DNA of 64,000 nt from Alitta virens (taxonomy: Eukaryota; Annelida; Polychaeta; Phyllodocida; Nereididae), in the NCBI GenBank assembly GCA_932294295.1, contig OW028573.1, positions 54,005,829 through 54,069,828 of the forward strand, given 5' to 3'. The position numbers and the translations under genes were made by a program. This document shows, one piece after another, positions 49,243 through 57,651 of this stretch (the stretch's first letter is position 1; the number at the start of each line of letters is the position of its first letter). Below the pieces are notes generated by a model. It was not told the DNA's origin, did no database searches, and saw only the letters and a list, made by a program, of their open reading frames with translations.

Positions 49243-49440
49243 TAAGATGTCATGTTTATTGGAAAAGTATGTTACATGTAATTTACCATATATTCATAGA
49301 ACATTGTTAGCTCAATTTAGAGCAGGGATATTGCCAATTAATGTCAAAATTGGAAGATTTAGAAATGTCCCATTGGAAGACAGAGTTTGTAAACTATGTA
49401 ACTCGGTTAAAATAATATAGAAGATGAATTTCATATTTAG
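49243..49440 (+). mobile_element. LINE C, 3' remainder after the LINE D insertion
   Basis: Translation gives LLAQFRAGILPINVKIGRFR, then RVCKLCN and EDEFH, the C-terminal Cys/His region of I-like LINEs. This continues the frame lost at 46936. The element ends at about 49440, where the tandem units of E2's right arm begin. Confidence 0.75.
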
Positions 49441-49976
49441 AATGGTAACAGAAATTGTTGGTGTATTTACTAGATAGCCTAATCTATTGGCTATTGAATG
49501 GTACCAAATATTGGTGCTTACTGGACAGCTAACTACCCAGCTAACAGAAATTTGTTGAGCAAGGTCAAATTTGTTTGTGGAAAATGGCATATAAAAGTCT
49601 GGGAGCTGGGTATTTAATGGTAGCAGAAATTTGGTGGTGTATTTACTAGATAGCCTAATCTATTGGCTATTGAATGGTACCAAATATTGGTGCTTACTGG
49701 ATTGGTAACTATGCAGTTAAGAAAAATATGTTGAGAAAATTGAAATATTTTGAGTAAGCTTTTCATAAAAATCTGGGAGTTGGGTACATTGAATAATAGT
49801 ACAAATGTGGCAGTCTATTTATTAGATAGCCTAATGCTTACTTTATAACTTTCCAATGACCAAACATTTGCCCAGATATTTTACTGGTAGCTGACTGGGA
49901 ACTAGAACTGGGAGCTGAGTTCACTTTACTGGTAGCTGACTGGTAGCTGACTGGGAACTGGAATCTGGGAACTGAC
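49440..49976 (-). repeat. Right inverted arm of E2
   Basis: The reverse complement aligns with 42712-43440. It contains about two 176-bp units, with CCAAATATTGGTGCTTA at 49504 and 49680, then the CTGGGAACTAGAACTGGGAG repeats and the GGGAACTGAC terminus. Confidence 0.8.
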
Positions 49977-50663
49977 TCCATGGATCTCATGTAGATAGCA
50001 AAATTTCCCGGATGTCAGAATGATAGTGTCATTGATGTGGTAGTTTCCAAGAGTACCAAATTTTAATATTTTCCTTACTATATAAAATTATATATCATTA
50101 ATGGTCATATAATCCCAAAAACTATCTCTATACTATTTTAGACATATTCTGACAAAGTTTTCTATGCATGTATTGTATGTCTGAGTTCTGCTCCAGCAAC
50201 AAAGTTCTAATTTCTTCTTTTTTTATCTTTTCTCTAAGTATTGTATTAGATGTGTCAATGTGACTATCAAAAGACTCAACTAGGCTATATAGAGTTATAC
50301 CATATGCAATTTGGTAAGGGTAAGTGCATTAATTGTTAATGCTACAGTTCTGCTCCAGAAACACAATTTTACAATTTTGGTATGGAGGTTTGAAAAAGTA
50401 AATTTCCCCCCTTTTTTTAATTCTCTAGTATTCATGGCCATGAGACCCCAAAAGGCACCACTACAGTATTTTAGACATATTATGACACAATTTTAAACAT
50501 GTAGTCATTGTAGGTGCAGCAGTGTATGAGTTCTGCTCCGGAAACAAAATTTTGTATTTTTTTCAATTATTTAAAAATTGTGTAAAACACAGCCAATGTA
50601 TGTATCAAAAGGCACCACTAAGCCATATAACCCTCTTCGAACTGTTCGCTGAGGGTTAAAAAG
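49977..50663 (-). repeat. Right arm of the large inverted repeat, outer part
   Basis: The reverse complement begins CTTTTTAACCCTCAGCGAAC and matches 33093-33900 with gaps, including GTGGTGCCTTTTGGGGTCTC, GTTTCYRGAGCAGAA and TATAGTAAGGAAAATAT. E2 is inserted at its inner end. The Harbinger element starts 22 bp beyond its outer end. Confidence 0.65.
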
Positions 50664-50879
50664 CAGAATTGGTGTCATGCTTCAAGCCCCTGTCACACAT
50701 AGCCGGTTTTCCCGTAGTGAACCCGTAGTATTACATAACGGTGACGTAACGCGCTTCCCGGCTCCAACCCGACGGCTACCCGTCGAGTCACCAATAGAAC
50801 CCGTGGCCAAGCCCGGAAATCGGGCTCGGTAGCCGGAAGAGCCATGCTGGAAAACTCCCGGGTGTCCAAAAATTCAGCG

Positions 50880-51060
50880 GATTACCCGTGGAAGCCGGCG
50901 GGTTACCCGTAGAACCCGTCGAGTCACCCGTAGAACCCGGCAAGTTATCCAGGCATAATTTAACCCGTAGTAAACCAGACAGCTTGTTCAGGGGTTCTAG
51001 GGGTAAGTCGACGGGTAGTACGGGTGACTCGACGGCTTCCATAAGTAACCCGTCGAGTTT
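50880..51060. repeat. Subterminal CCCGTAGAACCCG repeats (left)
   Basis: Multiple copies of the motifs ACCCGTAGAACCCG and GTCGAGTCACCCG occur in both orientations. A smaller matching cluster lies at 54485-54550 near the right end. They may be transposase or Myb-like protein binding sites (inference). Confidence 0.7.
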
Positions 51061-51165
51061 GCCCAGTGTCACTGGCTGTTGATCCAATATGCTTGCTCTA
51101 GAGCTAGTGATGCAATGCGAACTGGGTTTATTATGTCATCACAGCGGGGTATGCTATCCAGGCAG

Positions 51166-51174
51166 TATATAAAG
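51166..51174 (+). promoter_or_regulatory. TATA box of the Harbinger Myb-like gene
   Basis: TATATAAAG lies 97 bp before the ATG at 51263, in GC-richer surroundings, with no other ATG between. It is a plausible RNA polymerase II core promoter element. Confidence 0.5.
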
Positions 51175-51262
51175 ATTGATCAGTGGCTATGAGATCATTC
51201 AGCATCTTGCTACCAAACAGAGAAGACCAATACACCGCTCCAGAAATTGTTTTATAATTATC

Positions 51263-52471
51263 ATGCTGATGAAAAAGAGGACCAGGATCCCTGCAGTTCA
51301 TACTGATGCAGAAAAGTCGCCTTCCTCACATCCACCCAGCGATGAGGATGCATCTTCAGGATCACAACAGAAGATAAAGAAGGGTGCTCTTCCTGTGAAA
51401 GAAAAGCTGAAGAAGCCTGCACCTTCAAAGCGGCCTGCACCTTCCAAGTCGCCTGCGAAGCGGACTGCACCTGCGAAGTCGCCTGCAAAGAAATGTTTGA
51501 GAATTGCGAGGAAGACCTCATCAGATGCTGGCAGCACTGATGAGTCCTCTGCTGCTAGTGCTCCTGTTCGTGCTCCTGTGCGTGTTCGTGCTCTTGCTCA
51601 TGCTGCACCTTCTCCTGCGCCTGCACCTTCTCCTGTGCCTGCACCTTCTCCTGCGCCTGCTCCTTCACCTGATCCTTCGCCTGGTCGCTCTGCAGTTCCT
51701 TCGCCTGCTCGCTCATCTGCTGGAAATGTGCCTGCAACTGCTTCTCGGAGGAAGCAGGAAAAGCTGTTCTGGCCAGCCAGTGACGAACAGGACGTGGCGT
51801 ACTGGTACTGGGACAATCCCATCTTTTATGACCGGACATTAAAAGAGTACAAGGATTCAGGCAGGAAGATGGCCCTCCTGAATGAAATGACTGCCAAATT
51901 GAGTGTCCCCTGCAACGGTTTCCAGCTGAAGACCTGGCTGGAATTGATGAGGACCAGTGCAGGAAAACTAGTGAAGCAGGGGCCATCCGGTACTGCTAAG
52001 AGAAATCCTACTGAAAAAGAACAATTGATATTTTCAAATTTTGTTTCCTGGTGGACCATATCACCAGAATTCCAAGTCGCCAGGGCAGCAATGTTCTTGC
52101 TAAGCAGATTGCCAAGACTAAAAAGACACTCCGCTGCAGCGGAGGAATCTGGGCCCCATGATAATTCGGATCCAGATATTTCCATGGATGCTCCTCCTGC
52201 CGAGCAATCGAAGGGCGGACCCTACAAGAAAAAAAGAAAGGAACCTGAGCAGCATAGTGGCATGGATCAAATTGTTGATTTAGCAAAATCGTCATCTGGA
52301 GTCCTGCAGGCAACCATGGAGCAAATGGTTGCTCCTCCAAAAGATCTCACAGAAAGAAGAATCGGTGACTTTATCATTGCCGAGTGCATGACGCTGGATC
52401 CCGATTCCTTTGAAGAGCTGCATGCCCAACTGCTGCCAATGTTTTTGCAACTGAAAGGCAACATCCAGTGA
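51263..52471 (+). CDS. Harbinger Myb/SANT-like (MADF-type) DNA-binding protein
   Basis: This intact 402-codon ORF is the accessory protein of PIF/Harbinger transposons, which in this family binds the transposase and brings it into the nucleus and onto the element ends. The N-terminal third is low complexity: Lys/Pro/Ala repeats like KKPAPSKRPAPSKSPAK and then APSPAPAPSP repeats. A MADF/Myb-SANT-like domain follows, from YWYWDNPIFYDRTLKEY through LKTWLELMRTS to FVSWW. After an acidic linker comes a basic stretch (YKKKRK, a likely nuclear signal). The C-terminal helices include RRIGDFIIAECMTLDPDSFE. I start at the ATG at 51263 because the frame upstream has no ATG. The stop is a TGA directly before a polyglutamine-coding run, so the ancestral protein may have been longer. 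Confidence 0.8.
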   Translation: MLMKKRTRIPAVHTDAEKSPSSHPPSDEDASSGSQQKIKKGALPVKEKLKKPAPSKRPAPSKSPAKRTAPAKSPAKKCLRIARKTSSDAGSTDESSAASAPVRAPVRVRALAHAAPSPAPAPSPVPAPSPAPAPSPDPSPGRSAVPSPARSSAGNVPATASRRKQEKLFWPASDEQDVAYWYWDNPIFYDRTLKEYKDSGRKMALLNEMTAKLSVPCNGFQLKTWLELMRTSAGKLVKQGPSGTAKRNPTEKEQLIFSNFVSWWTISPEFQVARAAMFLLSRLPRLKRHSAAAEESGPHDNSDPDISMDAPPAEQSKGGPYKKKRKEPEQHSGMDQIVDLAKSSSGVLQATMEQMVAPPKDLTERRIGDFIIAECMTLDPDSFEELHAQLLPMFLQLKGNIQ

Positions 52472-52479
52472 GCAAAAAT

Positions 52480-52605
52480 CCAGCGGCAGCAGCAGCAGCA
52501 GCAACCCCAGCAGCAGCAGCACCAGCAGCACCAGCCCAGTACTTCGCTCCTCCTCCTCCTCCTCCTCCTCCTCCTCCTCCTCCTCCTCCTCCTCCTGGGC
52601 CTCAT
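52480..52605 (+). repeat. CAG and CTC trinucleotide runs after the Myb-like ORF
   Basis: (CAG)n at 52480-52535 is followed by (CTC)n at 52549-52605. In frame with the upstream ORF, past its TGA, they would give glutamine then leucine runs; in another frame, alanine then proline, followed by a Pro/Ser-rich tail ending SQFLNL near 52773. The original reading frame of the tail is uncertain. Confidence 0.75.
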
Positions 52606-53000
52606 CACCAGCTGCACTACAGCCAGTCAATCCTAAGTCCAGAGAAGACTTGGCCACCCGCATCAGTAGCTGGACCTTCCTCACTGCCTCCCTCTGGAGC
52701 TCCATCAATGATATCCGAGATGCCAGGCAGTATCTCAACACCGCTGAATATGAGTCAGTTTCTGAACTTGTAGAAACTGCAGAACAACCCCGGCCTTTTT
52801 CAAGGCCACCCAAAACAACCCCGGCCTTTTTCAAGGCCACCAAATCCTTCCAAAAGAGCAGGCCTTGTACACATATTTGTGTTAACAATCAATCAAAAAA
52901 ATAATTTCCAAACAAAATTTCATTTAACTTAAGTGTGGTGGTGTCAGGGCTAATAATTATCAGCAAAAAAAAAATTATCAGCAAAAAAAATTTAAAAAAA

Positions 53001-53157
53001 TTTTGGTTCAGAACTGCCGTATTTTTTTTTTATTCAGAACTGCTGTAGTTTTTTCTAGGATTCTGCCATGAAAATAATAATTCTGCCATGTCTGAACCAA
53101 AAAAAAAAAACACCGCACTTCTGAACAAGAAACAACTACGGCAGTTCTGAACCAAAA
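53001..53157. mobile_element. Small palindromic MITE-like insert in the Harbinger element
   Basis: The left end TTTTGGTTCAGAACTGCCGTA (53001-53021) is the reverse complement of 53137-53157, with a further partial pair inside (TTCAGAACTGCTGTAG against a CACTTCTGAAC block). It is A/T-tract rich and sits between the two convergent Harbinger genes, just after the transposase stop. No clear target duplication was determined. Confidence 0.6.
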
Positions 53158-53176
53158 AAAAAAAATTGTGGTATCT

Positions 53177-54145
53177 TTACATGTCATCTTGCCATGGCAC
53201 ACTTCCTTCCTCTGAATTAACATAGTCGACCAAGTACTGCCGTGATTCTTGGCTACATCAGTCATAGAATGGCCTCTAGTGGGTGCTGGCATTTCATCAA
53301 TTTCTCCACCTGCCTTCCAAGTTCCTGGGGTGACTACATGTGTGATTGGATCTTCCTGGTCCACCATGGTGTTCTGGCCAGTTGGATACCTTATTCTCAT
53401 CAGATTGTGGAGGCAGCAGCATGCAATGACTATGGATTCCACTGTCTTGGTTCTCTGTGACATGGTAGTCAGGAGACACCTGAACCTTGTTGCTAGGATC
53501 CCAAATGCAACACAATGAGGAAAGTTCCATCTCGAAAAGAATAGTTTAGCGACTTGTCTCCACTCTTTTGGAGTTGTGGAGCAGGCCAGGAGATCATCGG
53601 AATACTCTGCAATTATGGCTTCACAGACATTTCGAAATTATGCCGCTGATGGTAATGTGGGCCACTCTAAAGCCATACATGAGGGACCTGTAGCTGTCTC
53701 CAGTTGCCAAATAGCGGAGGGTGATGGCAAGTACTGGCTCCAAAGCTTCCCTCCAGACGGTGTTTTGTTTGCTAATCCTATGACCAATTTGCCAAGGACC
53801 TCTTGGAACATGGCTGGTTCCATTCTCATAAAGTTGGTATAACTTGGGGTATCCTCGTACGTGGAGCAGTTCATTCAGTAGATGCTCCTAATATCCCACC
53901 TGAGGTCTTCTCAACAGCCAGGGCTTCACCCAAATCCTCCTCCTCCTCCTCCTCCTCCTGGCTGCCAGTTTTCTTTCTTCTTCTCTCTTCCTCTCCTCCT
54001 CCTCAGCTAGTGCTGCCATACAAGCAAGTTGTATATGAAATGTATAATTGGCCTGAGCAGCTACTAGTAGCAAAGCTCTATTTCTTTCTGGTTGATGCAT
54101 GTACATGGTCCTTCCTCTTCTGCAGCTGGAGACAGAATGATCAAG
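53177..54145 (-). pseudogene. HARBI1-type transposase, frameshifted and lacking its DDE core
   Basis: Family-typical blocks are readable on the minus strand, in changing frames. They are an EEEERKREEERKLAARRRRR-type basic start and WVKPWLLRRPQ (about 54110-53900), FMRMEPAMFQEVL (about 53840-53800), LRYLATGDSYRSLMYGFRV (about 53730-53670), VCEAIIAEYSDDLLAC and EWRQV (about 53630-53560), FGILATRFRCLL (about 53510-53470), SIVIACCCLHNLMRIRYP (about 53440-53390) and a C-terminal YLVDYVNSEEGSVPWQDDM ending at the TAA at 53177-53179. At least three frame changes and one stop are present. The segment between RWNFPH and FGILATRF, which should carry most of the DDE nuclease core, is missing. The enzyme would cut and paste the element, but this copy cannot. 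Confidence 0.85.
53936..53960. repeat. (TCC)n run in the transposase pseudogene
   Basis: About eight TCC triplets on the plus strand encode the arginine run at the N-terminus of the minus-strand transposase. Confidence 0.85.
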
Positions 54146-54677
54146 AGCAATCAAGCAACAGTAAAACCAGCCCGAAGGGCCCGGAGACGAGTTCCTGCTG
54201 GAATCAGCAGCTTCAGCGCCCTAGTTTATTTGTGAGGGAACCCAAACCAACTGACTGGGCCAGAGAGGTCCGGGTACACGATGACATCATAGAACCAGAA
54301 CGCGTCGAGGGAGGAGGAAGGTACTGTGATAGAGATAGCTGAAAGGAGAGGAAAGAAGGCGGTTATTGAAGTGTTAGGTGGTTAGTTACAAGTCAGAGTT
54401 GATGCTTACCTGGTTGTTCTTGAGAGGAGGAAGGGGAGTCTTCGAATACGATGGAGTCTCTCATGGAATTCGTCCACTAAGTGGCCGTAACCCGGCAAAT
54501 CACCCGTAAAACCTGTCGAGTCACCCGTAGAACCCGGCGAGTCACACGTCGGTGATACCCTGCCCCTTTTTGCCGCCAGAATCCGTCGCCAACCCGGCGA
54601 AAATCGCTGTTGCATAACCGTTATGTAATACTACGGGTTCGCTACGGCCAAACCGGCTATGTGTGACAAGGGCTTAA

Positions 54678-55290
54678 CAAATATCGAACTCAGCAAATTT
54701 GTATCACTTGATAATTTAATTCATTCTAGCAAGCTGAAAGTTCACCTAAGTTTAATTAAACCAGGGGTGGATCCAGTTGCTTAATAACAATTATATACAA
54801 ACATTTGGGCAGGTTAAAAAATTATTTATTATAGCCAGATTAATAAATCACACCGAGCATGTGAAATATTCAACACTAGTAAACTATACCAATTACAGGC
54901 AACTCGGGTAACTAAAGTCCTAATGCCTAAACCAGGTTATATTAAAAATCTTGAAAGGAGTGGGTCCAAAGCAATTGCGTCCGAGTTTGAACTACGTACA
55001 CTTTAAATCTGGTCATGAAAGGGGGAACCCCTGGACGACACCCCCCTGGGTCCGCATATGTAAACATACTTTCTGTAATTTAAGTGTAACCTAGTCATTT
55101 AGTTTCATAATTGTTGTAATATTGCCATGAATTTTCATCTGATACTTTTTCGGACGAAGGGGCTAAATTTAGGTGCATGAGCCACCTGGCGTATTTGTAA
55201 CGATTGAACTAGCAAACGCGCCACCTCACGTACTGGTATTTATTCAGAAACAGGGTCACACACGATGTGAACGAGAAGTTGAGAAGCGGA
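54678..55290. other. Upstream region of the plus-strand gene starting at 55291
   Basis: AT-rich spacer between the Harbinger right end and the first coding exon, rising in GC from about 55140. No TATA box or other promoter motif stands out. The Harbinger element ends about 0.6 kb upstream of the start codon. Confidence 0.45.
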
Positions 55291-55641
55291 ATGGCAGCGT
55301 TTCTCTTCGTGGTGACGATTCCTCTTGACCAAGAAGGTGACCAAAGTGACGAGGCAAGTGCAAGCAACAGCAACGAAGAGTCAAATGGCGTTGTCCTTGC
55401 TGAACCAGAGAGTGAGAAGGCGTCAAACGGGGAGGCGCAGGATGATTTGAGCACAGCTACTGAGTTCTTTGACGCGAATTCTGCCCATTCATCTCCCCAA
55501 CACGAGAAGCAGGACGGTCCTTCAACAACTGATGACTGTCAGAATGATAACCAGAATGAGCCAAAGGAAGAAACGACCAAGATGCTGCCAAAGCAGGAAT
55601 CTTTGGCATCAACGGAATGTGAAAGTTTTACACTGGAAGAA
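55291..55641 (+). CDS. Possible DUF389-like protein, exon 1
   Basis: The ATG at 55291 starts MAAFLFVVTIPLDQ, a beta-strand-like segment. It is followed by about 90 residues of acidic, Ser/Asn/Glu/Gln-rich, probably disordered sequence (for example EGDQSDEASASNSNEESNG), and then ESFTLEE. The donor GTAATA follows base 55641 in phase 0. Joined with the later exons, the structured parts (strand, helix, strand, helix, strand) look like the ferredoxin-like N-terminal domain of DUF389 proteins, which are uncharacterised membrane proteins in bacteria and animals. This is a tentative fold-level resemblance, and the large acidic insert is unusual. The gene could be something else entirely. An in-frame non-ATG extension upstream is unlikely to be coding. 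Confidence 0.5.
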
Positions 55642-56950
55642 GTAATATATTTTACTAATAATTTAATTGCAGTCCCAAAGATCCTTGTTTTTTTTTCTAG
55701 TTGGTTGCTTGTTAATAGAAGTTTGTCAAGTGCTTCTCTGTCTGGCCTGGATTCCTGCCAGCTGGGCACTGGCCTGCAAACCCCTACACATGTTTATATC
55801 TGCATCTGAAAATATAGAGGGGGTAAATAAATAGATAGATAGATATGGAAAGTGCAAGTTTTGCCACTCACATGGGTTGATTGATAGTGATGAGCTGAGA
55901 GAGAGAGAGGAGGAGGAGTTACCTATTTACCCATGAGTGAGATATTTTGCTTGCCTCAGCAATGAGTCAGCATAGAAATCGAGTGCAAGTGACCACCAAT
56001 TTAATGTCTCGACATCCAGCTGAGATATGTTGCTCATGAAGGTTGCCTTACTGGGATTGAATCTAGGTCCTTCAGAGGAGCGGGTGAACACAAGAAACAA
56101 ATGGCCCTTGGGTATTATCCTATATAGTGTTAGCTCAGATTAGCTGATGAACCACTGATTGACATGTGAGAACGTTGACAACCAGAACCTCAACAAATTG
56201 TCGGCACAATATCATAATGTAGAAGAAATAAAGACATATTTGTATCGGGCAAAACGCGGCTTTGTCAAAAACTGTGACAAGTGACTTAAGTTGATAGGGT
56301 TGCCGCTTGCTGGGGCAGACACTCTTATCAGCTGCAGGGGACACTAATTGCCATTTACCAGAGCTGCAAAGTGTGGCGAATGTAAATTTGAACCCATTGA
56401 TCAGCTGCAATTATACCATAATAAAAGGTTGGATAAAATATCTCAATATCTTAAAGTTACTGATCTATCATTTCTGAAATTGGGATATCATAGGACTCTC
56501 AGGAGAATATACATGTAGAGGGCCGACTGCCCGTCAGCCCACTGCTGCACTGCCCATCAGCCCGTAGTTACACTGCCCGTCAGCCCACAGTTGCACTGTC
56601 CGTCAGCAGATGACTGTCGCAGTTGTGGACAATCTCAATAAAAGTTTGTCAACGTAATTGAGATTGCCTGGAAATAAACTTTTTAGTATGAGTACTGCTG
56701 ATGTTCTGGTTGTCAATGTCATGGGTGTCAACATATTTGGTTGTCAAGTTTTTTGCTAAATGCTTAATTGAATGATGCACTCAATTTTATAATTACATTA
56801 GTGACTAATGCAGATCAGTAAGGTACAATTTTTAATATTTCAGATCCTTCAACAACTTGTGTTGATGCTGTGACAAACTAGTTTTTTGTGAGTGATAGAA
56901 TCTGTTAACTACACTTCATTCATTCCAGGAGATCAATCTGTTTCTTTCAG
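55642..56950 (+). other. Intron 1 of the plus-strand gene
   Basis: GT at 55642 and a TTTCTTTCAG acceptor ending at 56950. It contains a short GATA-like run (about 55826-55845), a GA-rich tract near 55899 and a 23-bp tandem repeat (56527-56612). No other gene is seen in it. Confidence 0.6.
56527..56612 (+). repeat. 23-bp tandem repeat, about 3.6 copies
   Basis: CTGCCCGTCAGCCCACWG-type units start at 56527, 56550, 56573 and 56596, exactly 23 bp apart, with a few substitutions. It is GC-rich inside an AT-rich intron. Confidence 0.85.
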
Positions 56951-57028
56951 GCTGTGCAGACTTTACTTGCAATACTGCAGATTGAAAAGGATGTTTGGCA
57001 AAAATCAGAATGCTGTGGATACAACCAG
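56951..57028 (+). CDS. Possible DUF389-like protein, exon 2
   Basis: This 78-bp phase 0-0 exon encodes 26 residues (AVQTLLAILQIEKDVWQKSE then CCGYNQ) between a TTTCTTTCAG acceptor and a GTAGGT donor. It would form the first helix and the start of the next strand of the proposed ferredoxin-like domain. Confidence 0.6.
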
Positions 57029-57559
57029 GTAGGTCCAGATAGTGAGAGACTATGTATCTTTTGTTTTGTACATAATGGAATTATTTTTGTCTTACAATAT
57101 CGTTATACTATGATCCATAACCATATGGAATCATAAGTATGACATGGACATGGACATTTATATATATATAAATGTCCATGTCCATTGTTTTTTTGGGTAT
57201 TTTGCCATAAATGGTGTGGAGCAGCATAAAATGAACAGAAATGTTAGTAATAAGTCAAAGTCCAATATTCTAGCTGATAAAAACACTTCTGGGAATGAAA
57301 TAACCAGAATTTTGCTATATTTTCCATTGTAATTTCTGCTGCTTCTATGTGACCATGACAAATGGCGATTATGATGAAAAAGTGGCTGAGATAATACAGA
57401 GAGGGGTTAGAAAGTTACGGTTTTGACTTTTTGGGAACATTTATTTCTATTTTGTGCTACTCCATGACATATAATGTAAAAATAAGACCAAAAAACAAAT
57501 GGATATTTATTTTGGATTAAAGTTACTGTATAGTGATGTTTTCTTTTGCTCATCTATAG
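57029..57559 (+). other. Intron 2 of the plus-strand gene
   Basis: Runs from the GTAGGT donor to a CATCTATAG acceptor. It holds a perfect 42-bp palindrome at 57144-57185 and otherwise AT-rich noncoding DNA. Confidence 0.6.
57144..57185. repeat. Perfect 42-bp palindrome
   Basis: Every base from 57144 to 57185 pairs with its mirror. The arms are ATGGACATGGACATTTATATA and its complement, with no loop. It could extrude as a cruciform or be a trace of an inverted duplication. Confidence 0.85.
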
Positions 57560-57651
57560 GTTAGTTTCATTGTTGAAACCAGTAAGGTAGACACTGTATT
57601 GAGAAGACTAACTCTTTTGGGAATTGGACGCATTCCAGAAACATCATTAAC
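57560..57651 (+). CDS. Possible DUF389-like protein, exon 3
   Basis: This 92-bp exon encodes VSFIVETSKVDTVLRRLTLL then GIGRIPETSLT, in phase 0 in and phase 2 out, ending at a GTAAGT donor. The beta-alpha pattern 'VSFIVET...VDTVLRRL..LGIG' is what suggests DUF389. Confidence 0.6.

Larger units (their letters stand above)
42712..49976. mobile_element. E2: 7.3-kb element with long inverted ends and internal LINEs
   Basis: Both termini read GTCAGTTCCCAGATTCC in inverted orientation. The outer 200 bp hold repeats of CAGCTCCCAGTTCTAGTTCC and AGTCAGCTACCAG. Further in, each arm contains tandem units of about 176 bp (about four on the left, 43138-43870; about two on the right, 49440-49700). The right arm matches the left as reverse complement over roughly 540 bp. 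The interior is LINE C, itself split by LINE D, and no transposase is visible. E2 interrupts the right arm of the large inverted repeat, whose left arm is intact at the equivalent place. GTCAG ends, long tandem-built inverted arms and AGCTCCC motifs resemble E1. Confidence 0.75.
50685..54674. mobile_element. PIF/Harbinger DNA transposon, 3.99 kb, inactivated
   Basis: Terminal inverted repeats of about 58 bp (50685-50742 and 54617-54674) start AGCCCYTGTCACACATAGCC. The flanking trinucleotides are TCA (50682-50684) and TAA (54675-54677), close to the TWA duplication expected for PIF/Harbinger but with one mismatch. Inside are a plus-strand Myb/SANT-like gene and a minus-strand HARBI1-type transposase, the usual two-gene layout. 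GC-rich subterminal repeats of CCCGTAGAACCCG and CGAGTCACCCG occur at both ends. The transposase is disabled, so the copy cannot move on its own. Confidence 0.9.

Noticed and set aside
33093..50663. Polinton/Maverick-like giant element
   Set aside because: Paired long inverted ends raised the idea, but no polymerase, integrase or capsid-type ORF is present and partial copies of the arms occur singly elsewhere in the window.
51504..51986. Overlapping plus and minus frames across the Pro/Ala/Ser repeat of the Myb-like gene
   Set aside because: They are shadows of the GC-rich repeat in the real ORF, with Leu-, Gln- or Gly-rich composition and no domain.
55860..56110. Possible tRNA-derived SINE (GATTGAATCTAGGTCC block)
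   Set aside because: The B-box match is poor and no A box, tail or duplication was found.
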